From NCBI GenBank assembly GCA_963978905.1, contig OZ022260.1, positions 11,521,725 to 11,585,724 on the forward strand: 64,000 bases of DNA, in the 5' to 3' direction. Source of the stretch: Trichostrongylus colubriformis. Its lineage: Eukaryota; Nematoda; Chromadorea; Rhabditida; Trichostrongylidae. This document shows, piece after piece, positions 35,985-48,872 of the stretch. The position numbers and the translations under genes were made by a program. The stretch's first letter is position 1. Every line of letters starts with the position of its first letter. The notes under the pieces were generated by a model, which did no database searches, was not told the DNA's origin, and was given only the letters and a program-made list of their open reading frames with translations.

Positions 35985-37633
35985 GTGTGTATTCGCATCA
36001 CTTCAAACTGCGCACACTGACTTTTCGAGTTGTCCGCTGTAGCGATGTTATTTGTTGCCTCGTAGAGTTATTTCATTCATTCTTGATGATGTGAACTAAT
36101 TGAAACAACACCCAGCAACAAAGAAGTAAAACAATTGAATGAAGAATAAACGAAACCGTGAGAAAAAGTGTGGTTACAAAGAAAACCTAATGAATTCACC
36201 TTCGACGTCTTGGCAAGGTGTCGTGTGTGCATTGCGGCTGCTGCAAGCCACTGTAGTCCCATACCGTAGACCAAAACTGCTCTCCTTCCGGTGTCTTTAA
36301 AAAGGTTGAAGGAACTTCAAAAGGGAAATAGGGCAAAGTTGTCGGGAAAAGTTAGCGCACTGCTGTGTATACCTAGAACATCAGTTATCTACGGAGCGGT
36401 CGTATCACCAGATGTGGGGCAGGAGGGGGGCGGGGTCGTATTTCTCAGTAAACCTCCTCGGCGAAAGCTCTGTTGACCCTAGGGGACATCATACCACTAT
36501 GTACACCACCATGTACATTGGTGTAGGGCATCAGAGGGGTCGTATTCAAGCCGCTAGTTCCCGCAACATCACGATGTACAATCGTTGTAGTTGACTAAAA
36601 ATCGCTGCTGTCATTCGGCTGCGGATCTCCGACGGCCAGGACAGCCAACGAAGAGCGGCGGCGTTTTTCCCTATGAGTGCAAGTGAAATTTAGTCTATGT
36701 AAATTGATTAGAAAGGAGCTGCATTAGCAATTGCCATGATTGCTTTTCCGACATGCATTGCACTCTTTACCGCACTGTGACGTTGCAGCAGTAGCATTCT
36801 TCGAACGAAACACGACTATTCCTCCTGGGAATGGGTTCGGGCCGGCGACACAAAGCCTATTCATATGCAGTAGGCGATATTTTGTGCAATGAGCAGCCAG
36901 ACGGCAATGACAGCGGCAACCATTTGGTATGGTGAAAGCGCAAAGTGCACGACCAGAAATATGTCGTCTCATCGGGGAGAAAATATGGCACCATTTAAAT
37001 AGATGCTGGCTTAAAAGGATGCGGCAAAATCGCTCTGGAAAGTTGAAATTGGAAGCGGAATACGGTTGAAGCGGGGGCCCGTTTGAAGAAAGGGAAGGGG
37101 GAATGATGAGTATTCAGGCGGCAGATTTTTCTTACTACGCCTATCTGCGATATCATGAACGGCAGAAAGATCTCAGTGCTTGTAGAGGCTCGAAGAACTC
37201 GTTAGTTTGACCCATGGTGGGCCAGTCTTTACGTTTTTCTGAAGTGGCTCAGTTTTTTTTCTCCGAGAAGAGATGCGGTGCTAAGGCGTTCTGCGATGGC
37301 GAAGCGCAGTACTGAAATCATCCCATTATTTTGTATTTCCGAAAAATGCACAGCTCATTTCACATCAACTGATGCTGCATACCCATCTCATTATAAATTG
37401 TCTACTTTGAATATAATCCCTCGCTCACATTATTGATGACGGTCCTATGGTCTTAAATGGTAGAAATGGTGTTTTGGTATAGAATAGTGTCAGAGACACC
37501 TTTTCTGAGGATCTGAACAGCTCTGGTGTAGACCTTTCCTCCATGTGATATAGTCTGATTCTTGTTATATATTTTAGATACTGTTCCGAATAATGTCCCC
37601 TTTTTTCCCTCCCCTCGTTTTTCCTACTTTCAG
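35985..37633. other. Intergenic or intronic, nothing recognised
   Basis: A short repeat of ATGTACA(A/T)(T/C) units near 36497-36585 is the only pattern. No supported exon. Confidence 0.35.
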
Positions 37634-37815
37634 ATTTTTGTGCAATCTAGGTATAGCGTGTGGTTCCATAATTCTGATCATTCGGGGTGTTATTCAAGTT
37701 GCGACGATTTCAGGAAATTCATCAACCTCCTGCGCTCGGTTCAGTATTGGATGGCGTTATATTTCCTGCAGGTTTCTGATGATTTATATCTCGCTGGAGA
37801 AGCGTTGGAGTTTAG
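37634..37815 (+). CDS. Candidate internal exon, unknown protein
   Basis: Strong acceptor CCTACTTTCAG and donor TTTAG|GTGATA bracket a 182-base block whose frame reads IFVQSRYSVWFHNSDHSG, then CDDFRKFINLLRS and YWMALYFLQVSDDLYLAGEA. A second frame is also open, so strand and frame are uncertain. It does not join in phase with the other candidate exons without further undetected exons. Confidence 0.25.
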
Positions 37816-39239
37816 GTGATAAATATTTCTTTCTGGACGCATATATTGCCGTTGTTCGTCATCCAGCAGGGTTCTTTTTCGAATTCTGAACATTCCACCC
37901 TGTCATTGAGACTTATTGCTAAGTCTAGGGCTTGTAATAGGATTCAAAGTGTCTACGAAACTCAACTCAATTTTCATTTTCAAACGTGAGTTTAGCAAAA
38001 ATCCCATCATCTAGTCTTAGGTGTTGCAATAAAAAGGACAGGTAAAATGCAAAGCATCCAAATTAGTATTACAATTGAAAGCAGTCATAACGGTCGATTG
38101 TACGATTTCAGGCTTTGCCCACGATTATTAAAGATAGTTAAAACTACGATTGAATTTCTTTTTTCCAGTGTCGACAGGGTGGGTTGTTTAAGCATCGCAA
38201 CGAACGACTATAATGGTTCTGAATGGGGGAAAATAATCTTATCAAGGAGATGTGATTTCCCTCCATTCAGAACCATTGCAATCGTTCCTGAAAAAAAATT
38301 AAATGACCCGCATTTGTTGAGACTGGAAAAGGAGTTCAAGAAAAATTAGTTCTTTCGAAATTATGAATAGACCACGTAATTTTTTTGCTCACATCGTTTC
38401 AATTAATAGAATTGAGAAAAGATATAGGAACTGAAAGTGTGGGAAGGTTTCCTACTCACTTTTATAATTTAATCTTTTTTAGGCGGTAATTGTAATGAAA
38501 GCTGTTGATTTTGTGTCACCTTAGAGGCTCTATCAATGAGCGAATCAGTGATTAATGACTGAGCGGCACCAGCACTGTTCAGAATTTCAATGAAATTCGA
38601 AAAAAACAAAACAAAAACGAAGTTCAGTGAAGGCAGTCTAATGCCTAAGATTAATGATCGGTATCGTGGAACGAGTAAGACAGTGTTAAATAATTTAATC
38701 ATGATCATTGTGGTAAAATGATCACTGGTGGGAATCGCTAGGGATGCCAGTCGAACCTTGGAATACCTGACGATTTGAAGGCCAGCTTTCTTCATGGAGA
38801 CTCTATCCGATGGAGTTTGTGCTCCTTGATCGGAGATACACTCAGCAACGCTACTACTACATATTGGGCTGAGTGATTTCTCCCTAGCCTTTTGCATATC
38901 TTCGAGAGAGAGTCTCCTACACGTACTCGTTGCCGCTGGTTTGGAGGCTAAGCCGAAGGCTCCAAAATTAGGGAAAAACAAAGAAAACTCATTAGCTTCG
39001 GCTGCCAGTCAGCTACTAGTTAATTTTGAAATAAACAGCATTTTTCCATTTCCCGAGTCACTTGAGAGGGGTCCTTGTTCTATGCGAGATCAATTAATTG
39101 TTAGTTGGTAGCCAAAATTGCAATTGAATGTTAGCTGTTAGCCGAAATTGACGAGTATCTTTTCCCGTCAATTTGGGAGCCTCCGTCGGAGGCGAGGAGA
39201 AAAATGAAGTTCGGAGTAATTTAGCAGGTTGTGGAATAA
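37816..39239. other. Intergenic or intronic, nothing recognised
   Basis: A weak local duplication GAATGTTAGCTGTTAGCC / TAATTGTTAGTTGGTAGCC lies near 39097-39140. No exon model supported. Confidence 0.35.
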
Positions 39240-39485
39240 ATGGGAAGTGTGAATGTCGTGCAAATCAGTACTGCAACGGCGGGGATAGAGTGGAATGAAA
39301 GCTCAAAAGTTTGAGAAACAGGAACCGGAAAACCTTCCTTTTCACTCCTTCTCTTTTTTCCCCCATCTACATCACTAGCAACTTAGGGGTAAATGCAGAT
39401 GACAAGGAGATGAGCCAGCTGGTAGGAAATATTGCCCGGCCTTCGTAACTATTCTCGCAGTGAGTGAGAGGCAGCGTGAAGCGCA
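39240..39485 (+). repeat. Family F dispersed repeat, copy 1
   Basis: Aligns, with many substitutions, to 40400-40600: shared order GAGAAACAG, CTCCTTC.CTTTTC, CATCACTAGC, TAGGGGTARRTGCAGA and TCGCAGT. Weaker matches around an AAAACCCGAGRA core occur at 52077-52260 and 63603-63790. Class unknown. Confidence 0.5.
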
Positions 39486-40399
39486 GTGCAAGACGCGATA
39501 AAGGCCCTAGGCATCGCTCCTTCAATGGGAGTTTTGCCACAGATTATCTGTCCCTGACCCGAATGCTCACAGACGATATGTCTTTCCAGTTCTCATTTTC
39601 TCCTTAGCCCTAGCAGTGCCCCTGAAGTACGTAAGAGATCACTCGCACCTTTTCTCGCTGCACTCAGGAAAGCCTCGTCTGAGCGCATTATTTGATGCTT
39701 GAAACAGACATGCCATGTCCCACTGCGGCTATATGTGCAAAATTGCAGAGAACATGCCTTCGGGGACTTGGCTTCTCCATAGAAGTGATACTGATGGCCT
39801 CTGTGTCTTAGCGGAACACTGCAGCTGTGGCCAAAAACGATGTACTTGCTTAAAACGGCTATAACTCAAAAGAGGCGAACTGACACGCAGGGATCTTCTC
39901 TGCAGACGGAAAACGGAGTTCTTAGGGAACATAACAGTTGTGGATTACGTTCATACTCCTCATTATTGCCGTATTCTCAATTTTTGAACTTATTATGAGA
40001 ACCATGTATATGTGAAGAATCAAGGTGTTTGACATGAGCCACGTTTTTGAATTCATTTCAGAGGATTTTTAACGTTTGACTGGGTCGGTTCATGAGCCTA
40101 AATGTTGCCATTAATATGCTCGTCCTCTCATGCGGTTTCTGAACCTACTATCAAGTTCTAAGAACTCGGTAAGCCATTTACGGCACTTTATTGCACTGAA
40201 ATTCAGCCATTTAACTTGTTTGTATAAGTGCAACTTGAACAAAAAAAAAAACCTAAAAGGGCAGTCATGATAAAAGCTACTGTGAACCTTCTCTGTTTTT
40301 CGTGCGCGCTCTATGACCCTCTTAATGAAGGTTTAGAAACACCTGGAGGGGCAATTTGGCTTACGGTATGGCTTACGGTGGATCGCAGTTCTATAGTTG

Positions 40400-40600
40400 A
40401 TCAATAGCGCAAAAGTGGAAAGAACGGAGCGACAATGCCAAAAATCCGAGAAACAGAAATCTAAAAACTCCTTCCCTTTCGACCTCTCTGCATCACTAGC
40501 CGCTAAGGGGTAGGTGCAGACGGTGAGGATCCATGCTAACAGCTGCAAAGTTATCCGTCCTCGCAGTACTCGCCTAGCGATACACACACGGCGCTTTGCC
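40400..40600 (+). repeat. Family F dispersed repeat, copy 2
   Basis: The same ordered blocks as the copy at 39240, including AATCCGAGAAACAG, CTGCATCACTAGCCGC and AGGGGTAGGTGCAGACG, in the same orientation. Confidence 0.5.
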
Positions 40601-42259
40601 AAGACGTCAAGTGTGAATTTATTGGGGTTTTTTATATTATAAGCACCCATTTCCTCACTTTTCGCTTACTCTCCCTTTCATTATTTCACTTATTTGAGCT
40701 GTGTGCTGTTTCACTTGTTTAAATAATTATGAATGAAATCAAGTTCGCCCTACGCGACACCAAATAACAGTGTCGTCGGCCCGCTTGAAGCGTGCAGTTG
40801 GAGGTGAAGCGCGCTAGAATCGGAATAGCGCCCCAAAGGTACGATTTCGAATGCGATTTTCGCTACACATTATCTTTTCTGAGTTCGAGTGTTCGTTTGC
40901 AGAGGGCATTGTTTTGAATTACACTTTCCTTTCTTGCCCCCTTCCGGTGCCCCTAAGAAAATATTGGAGATAAGAGGTTGATTTGCCGTAGTGCTTCTCA
41001 TCGATCGGATACTTGTCACACAGCTTCTCCACAGCAGTGGCGGGCGGAAAATCGAAAATGAATTAAAATGCATGGCAGGATGGGCGACGTGCTGAATGGC
41101 TGACTAGCTGTGTTCGTGCAGTGAAAAACTATATTAGAATCGATAGGAACCAAGTGCAAAAGGCTGGAATAGCGGTTCAACTTGAAAAGAAATGCTATGG
41201 TGCACGCGGTGGTAGCGAAATGGAAAGGGATACGAATTTCCATTCTGAGAAGACGTACCACTTGGAACATTCTATAGGTCTGCCAAGGGGGTATGCAACT
41301 CGTGCAGCTATGCTTCCACGTGTGAATTGTGTCAAGGGTACTTTAATTCGTAAGACGGTGTAGATGACGGGAAAAACCTTATTAGCGTTGCTACCTGACG
41401 GCGAATTCTGAGCGACGGCGGTTGTCGAAACCACAGAATTCACCAAAATATTACCGAAAATGGCTTAAAACTGTTTCGGTTGCCGTGGACGGGATTCCAA
41501 TGCTGATAGGCCGCTCAGGCCAAAGTTCACCGTCGGAACAGAATCTTATACGTCATAATAGATGTCTTTGAATCATAAGGGCTAAAATGTGTTCACGTAG
41601 TTAAGTTATAAGTTTTAGCATTAGGTCTTCTCCCGGGCCCCGCGAAATTCGTGGCTTATCGCCAACCACCTCCTTGGTTCAAAGTGTATCGAAAAAGCAT
41701 TTAATTGCATTTTCATCGGGATTTCGCTGCACTAATACTCAACTACTTGGAGATAGAGGGTTTGCTCCTGTAGTTGCCGTGACCTAGTGTGTGGCACTGC
41801 GTTACCTTACCATATCCTAAACTGACCATCGACGGGGGTCGCAGCGTAAAAGGTTCGTTTGATGCGGTTAATCTTCGAAAAATGAGGTTTATTGCATTCA
41901 ACCATGAAAAATAAGGGACAGCAAAGCAAGTCAGTAATAATAATTGTTTGGTATAAAACAACTGGTAGATATCACCACAGAAATTTGTATTTTTGAACTC
42001 GAAATTAAGCTTTGCCATTTCAGTTATCTATTTCCCGTGTAAGGGATATACATAGTTTTCGAAAAATTGGGACGTAACGTAGCGGCTGAAGGCGTTTGCT
42101 GTGCCTTGACTGTTCCAAATATGAAATCCCATCCATCCTGAGAGAACCTTCCGTTATCAGTCTTGGTGACTTTCGTATTTGAATAAGCTCTGGCCTGTTG
42201 GAATGGGCCAACCTATGTTGAGTCCTTGGCCCATAATTTCAACCCGACTTTGTCTGAAG
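40601..42259. other. Intergenic, nothing recognised
   Basis: No repeat-family member and no exon with joining splice signals was recognised. Confidence 0.35.
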
Positions 42260-42397
42260 GGTGAAAGCACCATGGATCTTAGGGGTAGGCTTGAAGCTCT
42301 ATTAGTTCAATGTATATCAGTTTCAGATGAACATGAAATGTGTGGCTCAGTCTTAGACTGGTATATTTTGGAAAAGAATACATTTGATGAATTGTAA
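42260..42397 (+). CDS. Candidate terminal exon or small gene, unknown protein
   Basis: A frame running from an acceptor-like TCTGAAG into GESTMDLRGRLEALLVQ, then CISVSDEHEMCGSVLDWY and LEKNTFDEL followed by a TAA stop. Codon choice is A/T-ending, as in the block at 35800. An in-frame ATG at 42272 could start a 41-residue peptide. Family not recognised; chance is not excluded. Confidence 0.28.
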   Translation, partial: GESTMDLRGRLEALLVQCISVSDEHEMCGSVLDWYILEKNTFDEL

Positions 42398-44812
42398 GCC
42401 GAGGTTCAAATTGTGATTTGCAGTGCTTCATTTTCTGGGCGGAATTTTGAAAAACTTTCCGGGATTTTCAGTTTTTTTTTACCAATGCTTATGACTGGCT
42501 AATGACAGCGCCTTTTAATGTGCACCGTGCCGGCCGGCTGTTTTGTGTTGTGTCGCTTCACACAGCAGACGGGACGGCACGGTTTTTGTCGTTTCATCCG
42601 CTCGTCCATCTGTCCGTCGGCGATCGGAGCTAGTCGGTGGCAGGTGTCTCGTGTTTATTTCGACTAATTGCCGAACTGGGCGAATTCGTATAACAAAACC
42701 ATCGCCACCGGGACGAACGGCTCGAGACCCAGTTGGAACTGGGGAAGTCAGGGGCTGTGAGCTTATTTTTTGAAAAGGGCTGCTTCATCATGAAATCCCG
42801 GGGAAATCGAATTTATTACTGTGCCCGTTGGATCACTGTAATTTTACATGTGTCCTTTTTTGACCCTTGCTTCGTTCCTGTGTCTGTAGCTGTATGAAAT
42901 TTCCGTTCAGGACCGCCATCTGGTTATTGTATTTGCCGAATCGTCGTCTAATAGCTTCAGTAAGAGGTCATCACGACTAAACATTTACAGCTCGAATGCG
43001 CCCCAGCATATTGTGCGAATAATTGGTATCGCAAAGGGATTACCCCGATGGAAATGGGGTGAGGGGCGGCGGAGGATGTGAGAGGATGAAGCTGGCCGGA
43101 CGGGTGAGCAAGATAGGATCTCCAAGGATGCAGGGGATCCTAATCTTTCCAAGGAAATTCATCTAACTGATTGACAACGGGATGACGTTTTGTGAAATAA
43201 TTCCAGGAGCCACGGATAAGGGACGGCTGATGGACTAGATAAAGTGACTTCCAAAGAAATCTGTTCAGGGAACCATTGCCTATGAGTACTGTTGTCCTTT
43301 GAAAACCACTGACTTAGTTAATTTCCGGACCACTCTCCGATCGGAAGAAGAGTTCCCAGATGTGATTGTTTGTTTATGAAAGGAACGGCTGTCTCATTGA
43401 CGTGTCCCCAAAGTGCATTGGCTGCAGACATCCTATTTCCTTGACCAGATGCACAAATTTTTGCATGTCGTTGACATTTTATGTGATATTCCGAGGGCGG
43501 ACGACATAGGCTGGCGGTTTCTGAGGCCCCCAAGCATCTTCACAGCTATCGTCGCCTTTTCGCAACAAAACCTCTCCGGGTTGCTTCACATTTCACTCGT
43601 CAGTGATGGATATTCCAGCTTCAGCGACCGTTTTTAATTGGTAACTGCGCGCCTCAACCGAAGGATGGGTCAATTTCTCCAGGCGATATCAAGGGCATGA
43701 GGGGAAAATTCAAGGCGCTGATGGATTTGGGGGACTGTGTGCATCCTGTTGAGTTTAGTATTCTTGTGGAGATGAATCCTGCTGTTAAATCTGGCTACAA
43801 AAGTTATAACTTATCGAGCTTAACCCGGTGTCACAGTAAGATTTACAAGTGCTCGATCACTGTCTGAACTGTCAGTGAGCACCAGATTGGATGTAGAAGA
43901 ATAAAGGATGATGTTTTCGGCATTCAATGATCATTTTTGGGATGCGTCACGCATTCTCACGTCATTTGAGATAAAGAAGCAGTTTTTCCCTACGATTTCC
44001 TTCGTAGCCCAATTTAACATGCGCTGCAAAAGTTTGGGCTTTCATAGGTGCACTGTATGCACGGGCCCTGTTGAGCAGCCTTTTCGTGTGCTGCCATTGC
44101 GACCTCAGATTTTTCTCGATAGAGTTGACAGACAACTTTGAGAGAAAAATTGGTGCTGGTCGAAAGCAAAGATTTATGAACCTTCTTCTTCTGAGGAGCG
44201 ACAGCTTGAGATGCTGCACAAATGGAAGTGCTTTTCGAACTTTTCTTCTCGATTGTATCGACGCAACGGCACAGGGACCAGTAATATATAATACTAAAAA
44301 ACTTTCATAAAATTATTCATATTTATCAAACAGGAAATGGATTAGCTGTATAATGCACCAATCAAAACATAACCAATCATTGTGGGAACACACTCAAAAG
44401 TGTTCCGCATTCCTTCCACAGTACAGGTGACGGTTCGTAAGATTGAAGGCATTCAAAGTGAGGAAAGAATTTTAAAAGAGGAAGGGATTGCTAAAGTTCT
44501 ACTTTGAGATGCAGTGTTTCATGTCAAGTTTCTCAGTTTGTTTTAGGACCGCGGAATCTAGAAAAGGGTCCATTTTCCGACTTGTGATTTTGCTCGGAAG
44601 AAATCTACTTATTGTTTATTCGCCAGTATATTCAGTTTATATAATATTGCTGCCTGTGGTATATTGTGGCGAATTAACATTGAAAATAATCCGCGCACCA
44701 TACCGCGGAGGTTGGCGGTGAAGGAGCAGCAAATAGCGTTGTTTTATATGCATTGTTTAGAGGTCAAACTTGCTCATTGTCAGTATTGGTGCATCCCATA
44801 GAATACTCATCG
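42398..44812. other. Intergenic, nothing recognised
   Basis: No repeat-family member or exon model was supported; open frames overlap on both strands. Confidence 0.35.
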
Positions 44813-45237
44813 AATGAATTGTCCACGGAAATTTAACTTCTTTTCTCCATGTGTTTATGTAGCACGCCGAGGGCTGCATACAAAATTTCACGCAAAAAAA
44901 CTAGAATCGAGCTGAGATAGAGCTCCTCGAAGTGACGTTCGACAGGGTGAGCCATCCGAGAGGGCACAGCCACGAGGGCTCTAGGAGAAGAAAGACGACG
45001 GTCATGTGTTCATGGACGCAGAATGAGAAGCAAAGACATTTGGCGGTAAAATTTGAACTGTGCAGTGGCCGCATACAACCATGCAAACGTTGTGGCTGCA
45101 AATGTGGCGGGAACTCAAACGAGTTGCTCTTCTGCCAGTTTTTCCGATTTTCGCTTTGGGTTGAAGAAAAGTTCTCTGTTATTCTCGGTTCATGTACAGT
45201 AGTTAGTTGAGTGGTTTTACGAGGAATTTCCGTGGTT
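44813..45237. mobile_element. Family C element, divergent copy
   Basis: Left end GAATTGTCCACGGAAA, right end GGAATTTCCGTGG-like. The left half follows family C (ATGTGTTTATGT, GCATACAAAATTTCACGC, GAGATAGAGCTCC), and the right half matches the 5.2-5.4 kb copy (TGTGGCGGGAACTCAAACGA). It is therefore the same long subtype as 4983-5421. Confidence 0.7.
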
Positions 45238-45620
45238 TTTTTGACGCCAAACTTTTTGAATGGAAACATAACCTTCCGCTTCGTATCTTTTACGTAGGGA
45301 AGCTTCTGCAACAAACGCCCATTGAAATGAGTCTTTTAGGATTGCACTTCTTTCCATTTTCGATGTTCTGAATCGCCAGTGTCACACAGCGATATTTTTA
45401 AGGTACTGATGAGGGTAGGGGAAAATTGTATTGGGAGGACATGTTTTCTGCAAACGAACGTTCGCGTTGAGAAAACCTCTTCACAAAGCCGTTAAGGGGT
45501 CATAATAGCGATCTCTCTACGCTGCGTTTCACGCTGCCTCCGCTGCGAAAAAGGGATAGCGTTTGTGGCTGGATGGCTTGGCCTCTGGCCGTCGGTATTG
45601 CCCCTCAGTGGCCAGGTCTG

Positions 45621-46697
45621 ACAAGGGAAGGGTTTCAACATCCCATGGAACTTTGAATAGAGACCCAGATCAGTCGATAGAGATCCGAATACTGATTATA
45701 ACTGTGAAAACCAAAATTGCTACATGCCATTCTGAAGCGAGTTAGGGGGGATCGTAGTTTGCTTGTGACGCCTCAATGACGAGGCGCTTTGTCATCAGAC
45801 GGTTTGTCGAAACGGCCATTTGCAATGAGACACATACCACTGTACGCGCTTTTGAATGCTGATCTCAAATCTGTATTCAGAATCTGTCAAACAATTACCT
45901 GAATGAAGTTATGAAGATTTTTCTGAAAAAAATGTACCATTTCATGGTATGTTTGGGAGCCCATAGCGAGCGGGCCATACGTTTTCACGCAAGACCAGTG
46001 TGATTTTCGTGTTCAGGTGATCAAATTACCCTGTGGGACAAATTTTCAGCCAATTCGAGAATTTCACCAAATCTCGGAAAAATTGATGGCCGGCAACCCA
46101 TTCAACAGAGGAGAAGTCGTTGACCCTTGCCGAGCAAATGCTCTTATTTGGCGCTTGTTACGTGCGTTTAGTGTGATGGGCAAGTGAGATAGGTATGTTT
46201 AGGTTATCTTGTTCAGCTGCAAGATTTTTTTTGTGGAAGGAAATTCAAAAACTCCCACTTAACCCCTGGCCACTCCTAATTTTCTGAAGTTGGGCCAAAA
46301 CTGGATCCGGCTGGAAATTTGCACAGAGGAGTAATTCGACCTTCTACGCACGAATATCATATGAGGAAACGTGTAGAACTGAGAAAAAAGCACTTACTGA
46401 TGAAACACGAAATGCAAAAAGGGCGCACTGACGGGGGGCAAGCCCACAACTTCGCGCCCTCAGAACCGGGACACTACCACTGAGCCACGGAAGCCGTTAC
46501 TGGTTCTGCGCTGGTCATGCTGATGACGAAGCGCCTCGCCATTGAGGCATCACAAGCAAACTTTGACCCCTCCTAATTCGCTTCAGAATGGTACTTAGCA
46601 ATTTTGGTTTGCACAATTTAAATCAGTATTCGGAGCTCTATCGATTGATCTGGGTCTCGACTCAAAGTTCCATGGGAATTTGAAACCCCTCCCTTGT
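45621..46697 (+). mobile_element. Family G foldback element, copy 1 (1077 bp)
   Basis: Inverted ends ACAAGGGAAGGGTTTC and complement, continuing inward through CCCATGGAACTTTGA. Arms include the AATTCGCTTCAGAATGG block next to a GACGAGGCGC segment. Near 46470-46500, read on the - strand, is TGGCTCAGTGG, a perfect tRNA A box, so part of the element is tRNA-derived. A second copy of identical length, inverted, is at 55186-56262. No open frame of note. Confidence 0.8.
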
Positions 46698-47315
46698 GAG
46701 TGCCAATATTCCATGCTCCTTTGTAGGCGCTGTATTTCTTACTTTTCGATGATCTATGCCACGAGTTTCGAGCTGCATTCATTTTGAACAAGGCGATTCT
46801 AGAGTAAACGCTGTACCACCGCTCCATACACTGCGGGAGCGCCTTGACTTGACAGTGATCCGACATTTGCATTTTGCCCTTCGGTAGCTCTGAGTTTCGT
46901 CACAAACAGTTGGTTAAAGGGAAACACAGATTGAGCCTAATGCACGCCCATATCCCAACTTCTCCCCGCGTCTGTGCCTTTTGGGCTTCGGTTAAGTGAG
47001 CTCTTTGCTTTTTCACCCATGCACTACCTATTCCACATCGGATCTATACATGTTGTCTTTCAGAAATTTCGTGGCAGACAACAAACTAAGCCTATAAGGC
47101 CATTCCGACTGGGTACCGGACCGGCTGCGCCGGCACCATAAAGAGGGAAGGAGTTACTCGTGGCTCGCCATGCTAGCGTAGCATCCAAAAGTTGCTTAAG
47201 GGCATTAGAAAAGAGTTACTCGTCGTTTTTACCAACTTTTGAACCCCCTGTTCCTCTGATAGCCCATGCCTCTGCTTTTGATGATATACCTTTTAACTGA
47301 CACCGTATGCTTTAC
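46698..47315. other. Intergenic, nothing recognised
   Basis: A repeated GAGTTACTCGT (47150 and 47213) is the only pattern noticed. Confidence 0.4.
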
Positions 47316-47723
47316 AGGAATCGTCCACGGAAAAATGAGTTTTTCTGTCACCCATATATTTATGCTGTATTTGCCTATTGTGGGTCGCATGCGAAAAGAT
47401 GTGAATTCGGTTAAGATACAACACCACAAAGTCTCGGTCGCTTGGGCGGGGCCTCCGAGGAAGTACCCATCCCGTCGTCAGCTGCGTTCGGAGACGCATT
47501 GTAGGGACAACAGGTTTAACAGACCCAGTCTCCGTTCCCAACCGCGGCGGACGACCGGGCGGGGCTTTTACTCGGAGGCCTCGCCTACCCGGCCGAGAAT
47601 TTGGGGAGCTGTATTTCAGCCGAATTCTCACTTTTTCGCGTGAAGCTTTGCGTGGGGCCCTTATAAGGCAAATACAACAAAAATATGGGTAACAAAAAAC
47701 TCATTTTTTCGTGGACGATTCCT
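47316..47723. mobile_element. Family C element, full copy
   Basis: AGGAATCGTCCACGG at the left and its complement at the right; ~200-bp arms around a GC-rich centre near 47440-47580. Open frames on both strands (47266-47643, 47293-47631) follow from the palindrome. Confidence 0.85.
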
Positions 47724-47894
47724 TTTTTCCTGCGACTCCACCTACTTAAGAATTCGGTTCAGTACCCATTACCTGTTCTCGGCGCACAAACCGATAATTT
47801 CACTTTTATCCGCTCTATGGAACATTCTGGAGAGGAACTGCTATTTTGTGGTAAGTATCGTTAGTCTAAAATACACCCTACTGGCATGGAGATA

Positions 47895-48402
47895 CAGTAG
47901 CGCTCAAAAGTCTTCGGCCGAAACTGTTTTGTCATAACTTTTTTTCTAGTTGACCAAATTTGACAAAATTTTAATATGTGGTGCCTGAACCTATTGTCAA
48001 CATTTCCTTCTACTTGAGCGCCGCTTGCCACTCTTCATGATTTTTTACAAGAATTTACTACAAGACCACCCAAAAAAACGTAAGAGGCTTGTTCAAGAAA
48101 AACGGCTTTCTATACAAAAACAAAAAGAGCAATCCTCGGAGAACATTAATATTTTGTAGAAAGACCACGACTTTTGATGACAGCGGCACAGCGGTACGGC
48201 ATAGCGATGGCATGCCAAAATTAAAAAATTTCATATAAACACGTACACTACACCGTTGCCCTCCAAAATAATATATTAAGTATGCAGTATCTCCAAGCAC
48301 AACATACTAAAATTTCTCTTAAATCGGTGCAGTTGCAAAAAAGTTACAAGTGAAAAAACCCATGTGAAAGACCATTTCGCCGAAGACTTTTGAGCGCTAC
48401 TG
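47895..48402. mobile_element. Tc1/mariner-like non-autonomous element
   Basis: Ends CAGTAGCGCTCAAAAG and CTTTTGAGCGCTACTG, with inverted repeats of about 26 bp, and TA on both sides (47893-47894, 48403-48404), the target duplication of the Tc1/mariner superfamily. At 508 bp it is too short for a transposase and no DDE motif is visible. Confidence 0.82.
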
Positions 48403-48535
48403 TATATAATGTCACTGCCCACTGGATCGTGGTTTACCTTAATGTATCTGTTCACGACGCGAGAGCTATCTTTGGAACCTAAGCGAAGACTTAAATTTGA
48501 GCATCGAGCATTTTATTGTAAGCCTCAACCACGAT

Positions 48536-48872
48536 AGACGGAGCTAGACATAGTTCTTATGTGCTCCGCACACTTTGGTTAGCCCCTACCGAAACCTAAC
48601 TTGTCCGACCTCTCCAGGCCCGTTTCTAACTTGACTTTTATTGCTCCTTGTTCGATGAGCCCCTACCCAGTTGGGATCTCACCCTTGCCCGACCTCAACA
48701 TAGCCTATCCTGTTTTCCCCAATTTTTGGGAATCAAGCGAGCACTCAGTTTTATGCACCTATCGATTTCTGCGCATGCTCCGCCCCTGGTTGGTGGAGTT
48801 AGGCTTAGTTATTGTGTGCTCTTGAGATCAGCTCCTACCCAATCCTAACTTGCCCGACCTCTCGGCTGCAGT
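48536..48872 (+). repeat. Imperfect three-copy internal repeat
   Basis: The phrase CCTAACTTGYCCGACCTCTC occurs at about 48593 and 48845, and a shorter relative (CACCCTTGCCCGACCTCAAC) at about 48683, each preceded by an AGCCCCTACC-like block. It is a tandem-type local amplification. Confidence 0.6.
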
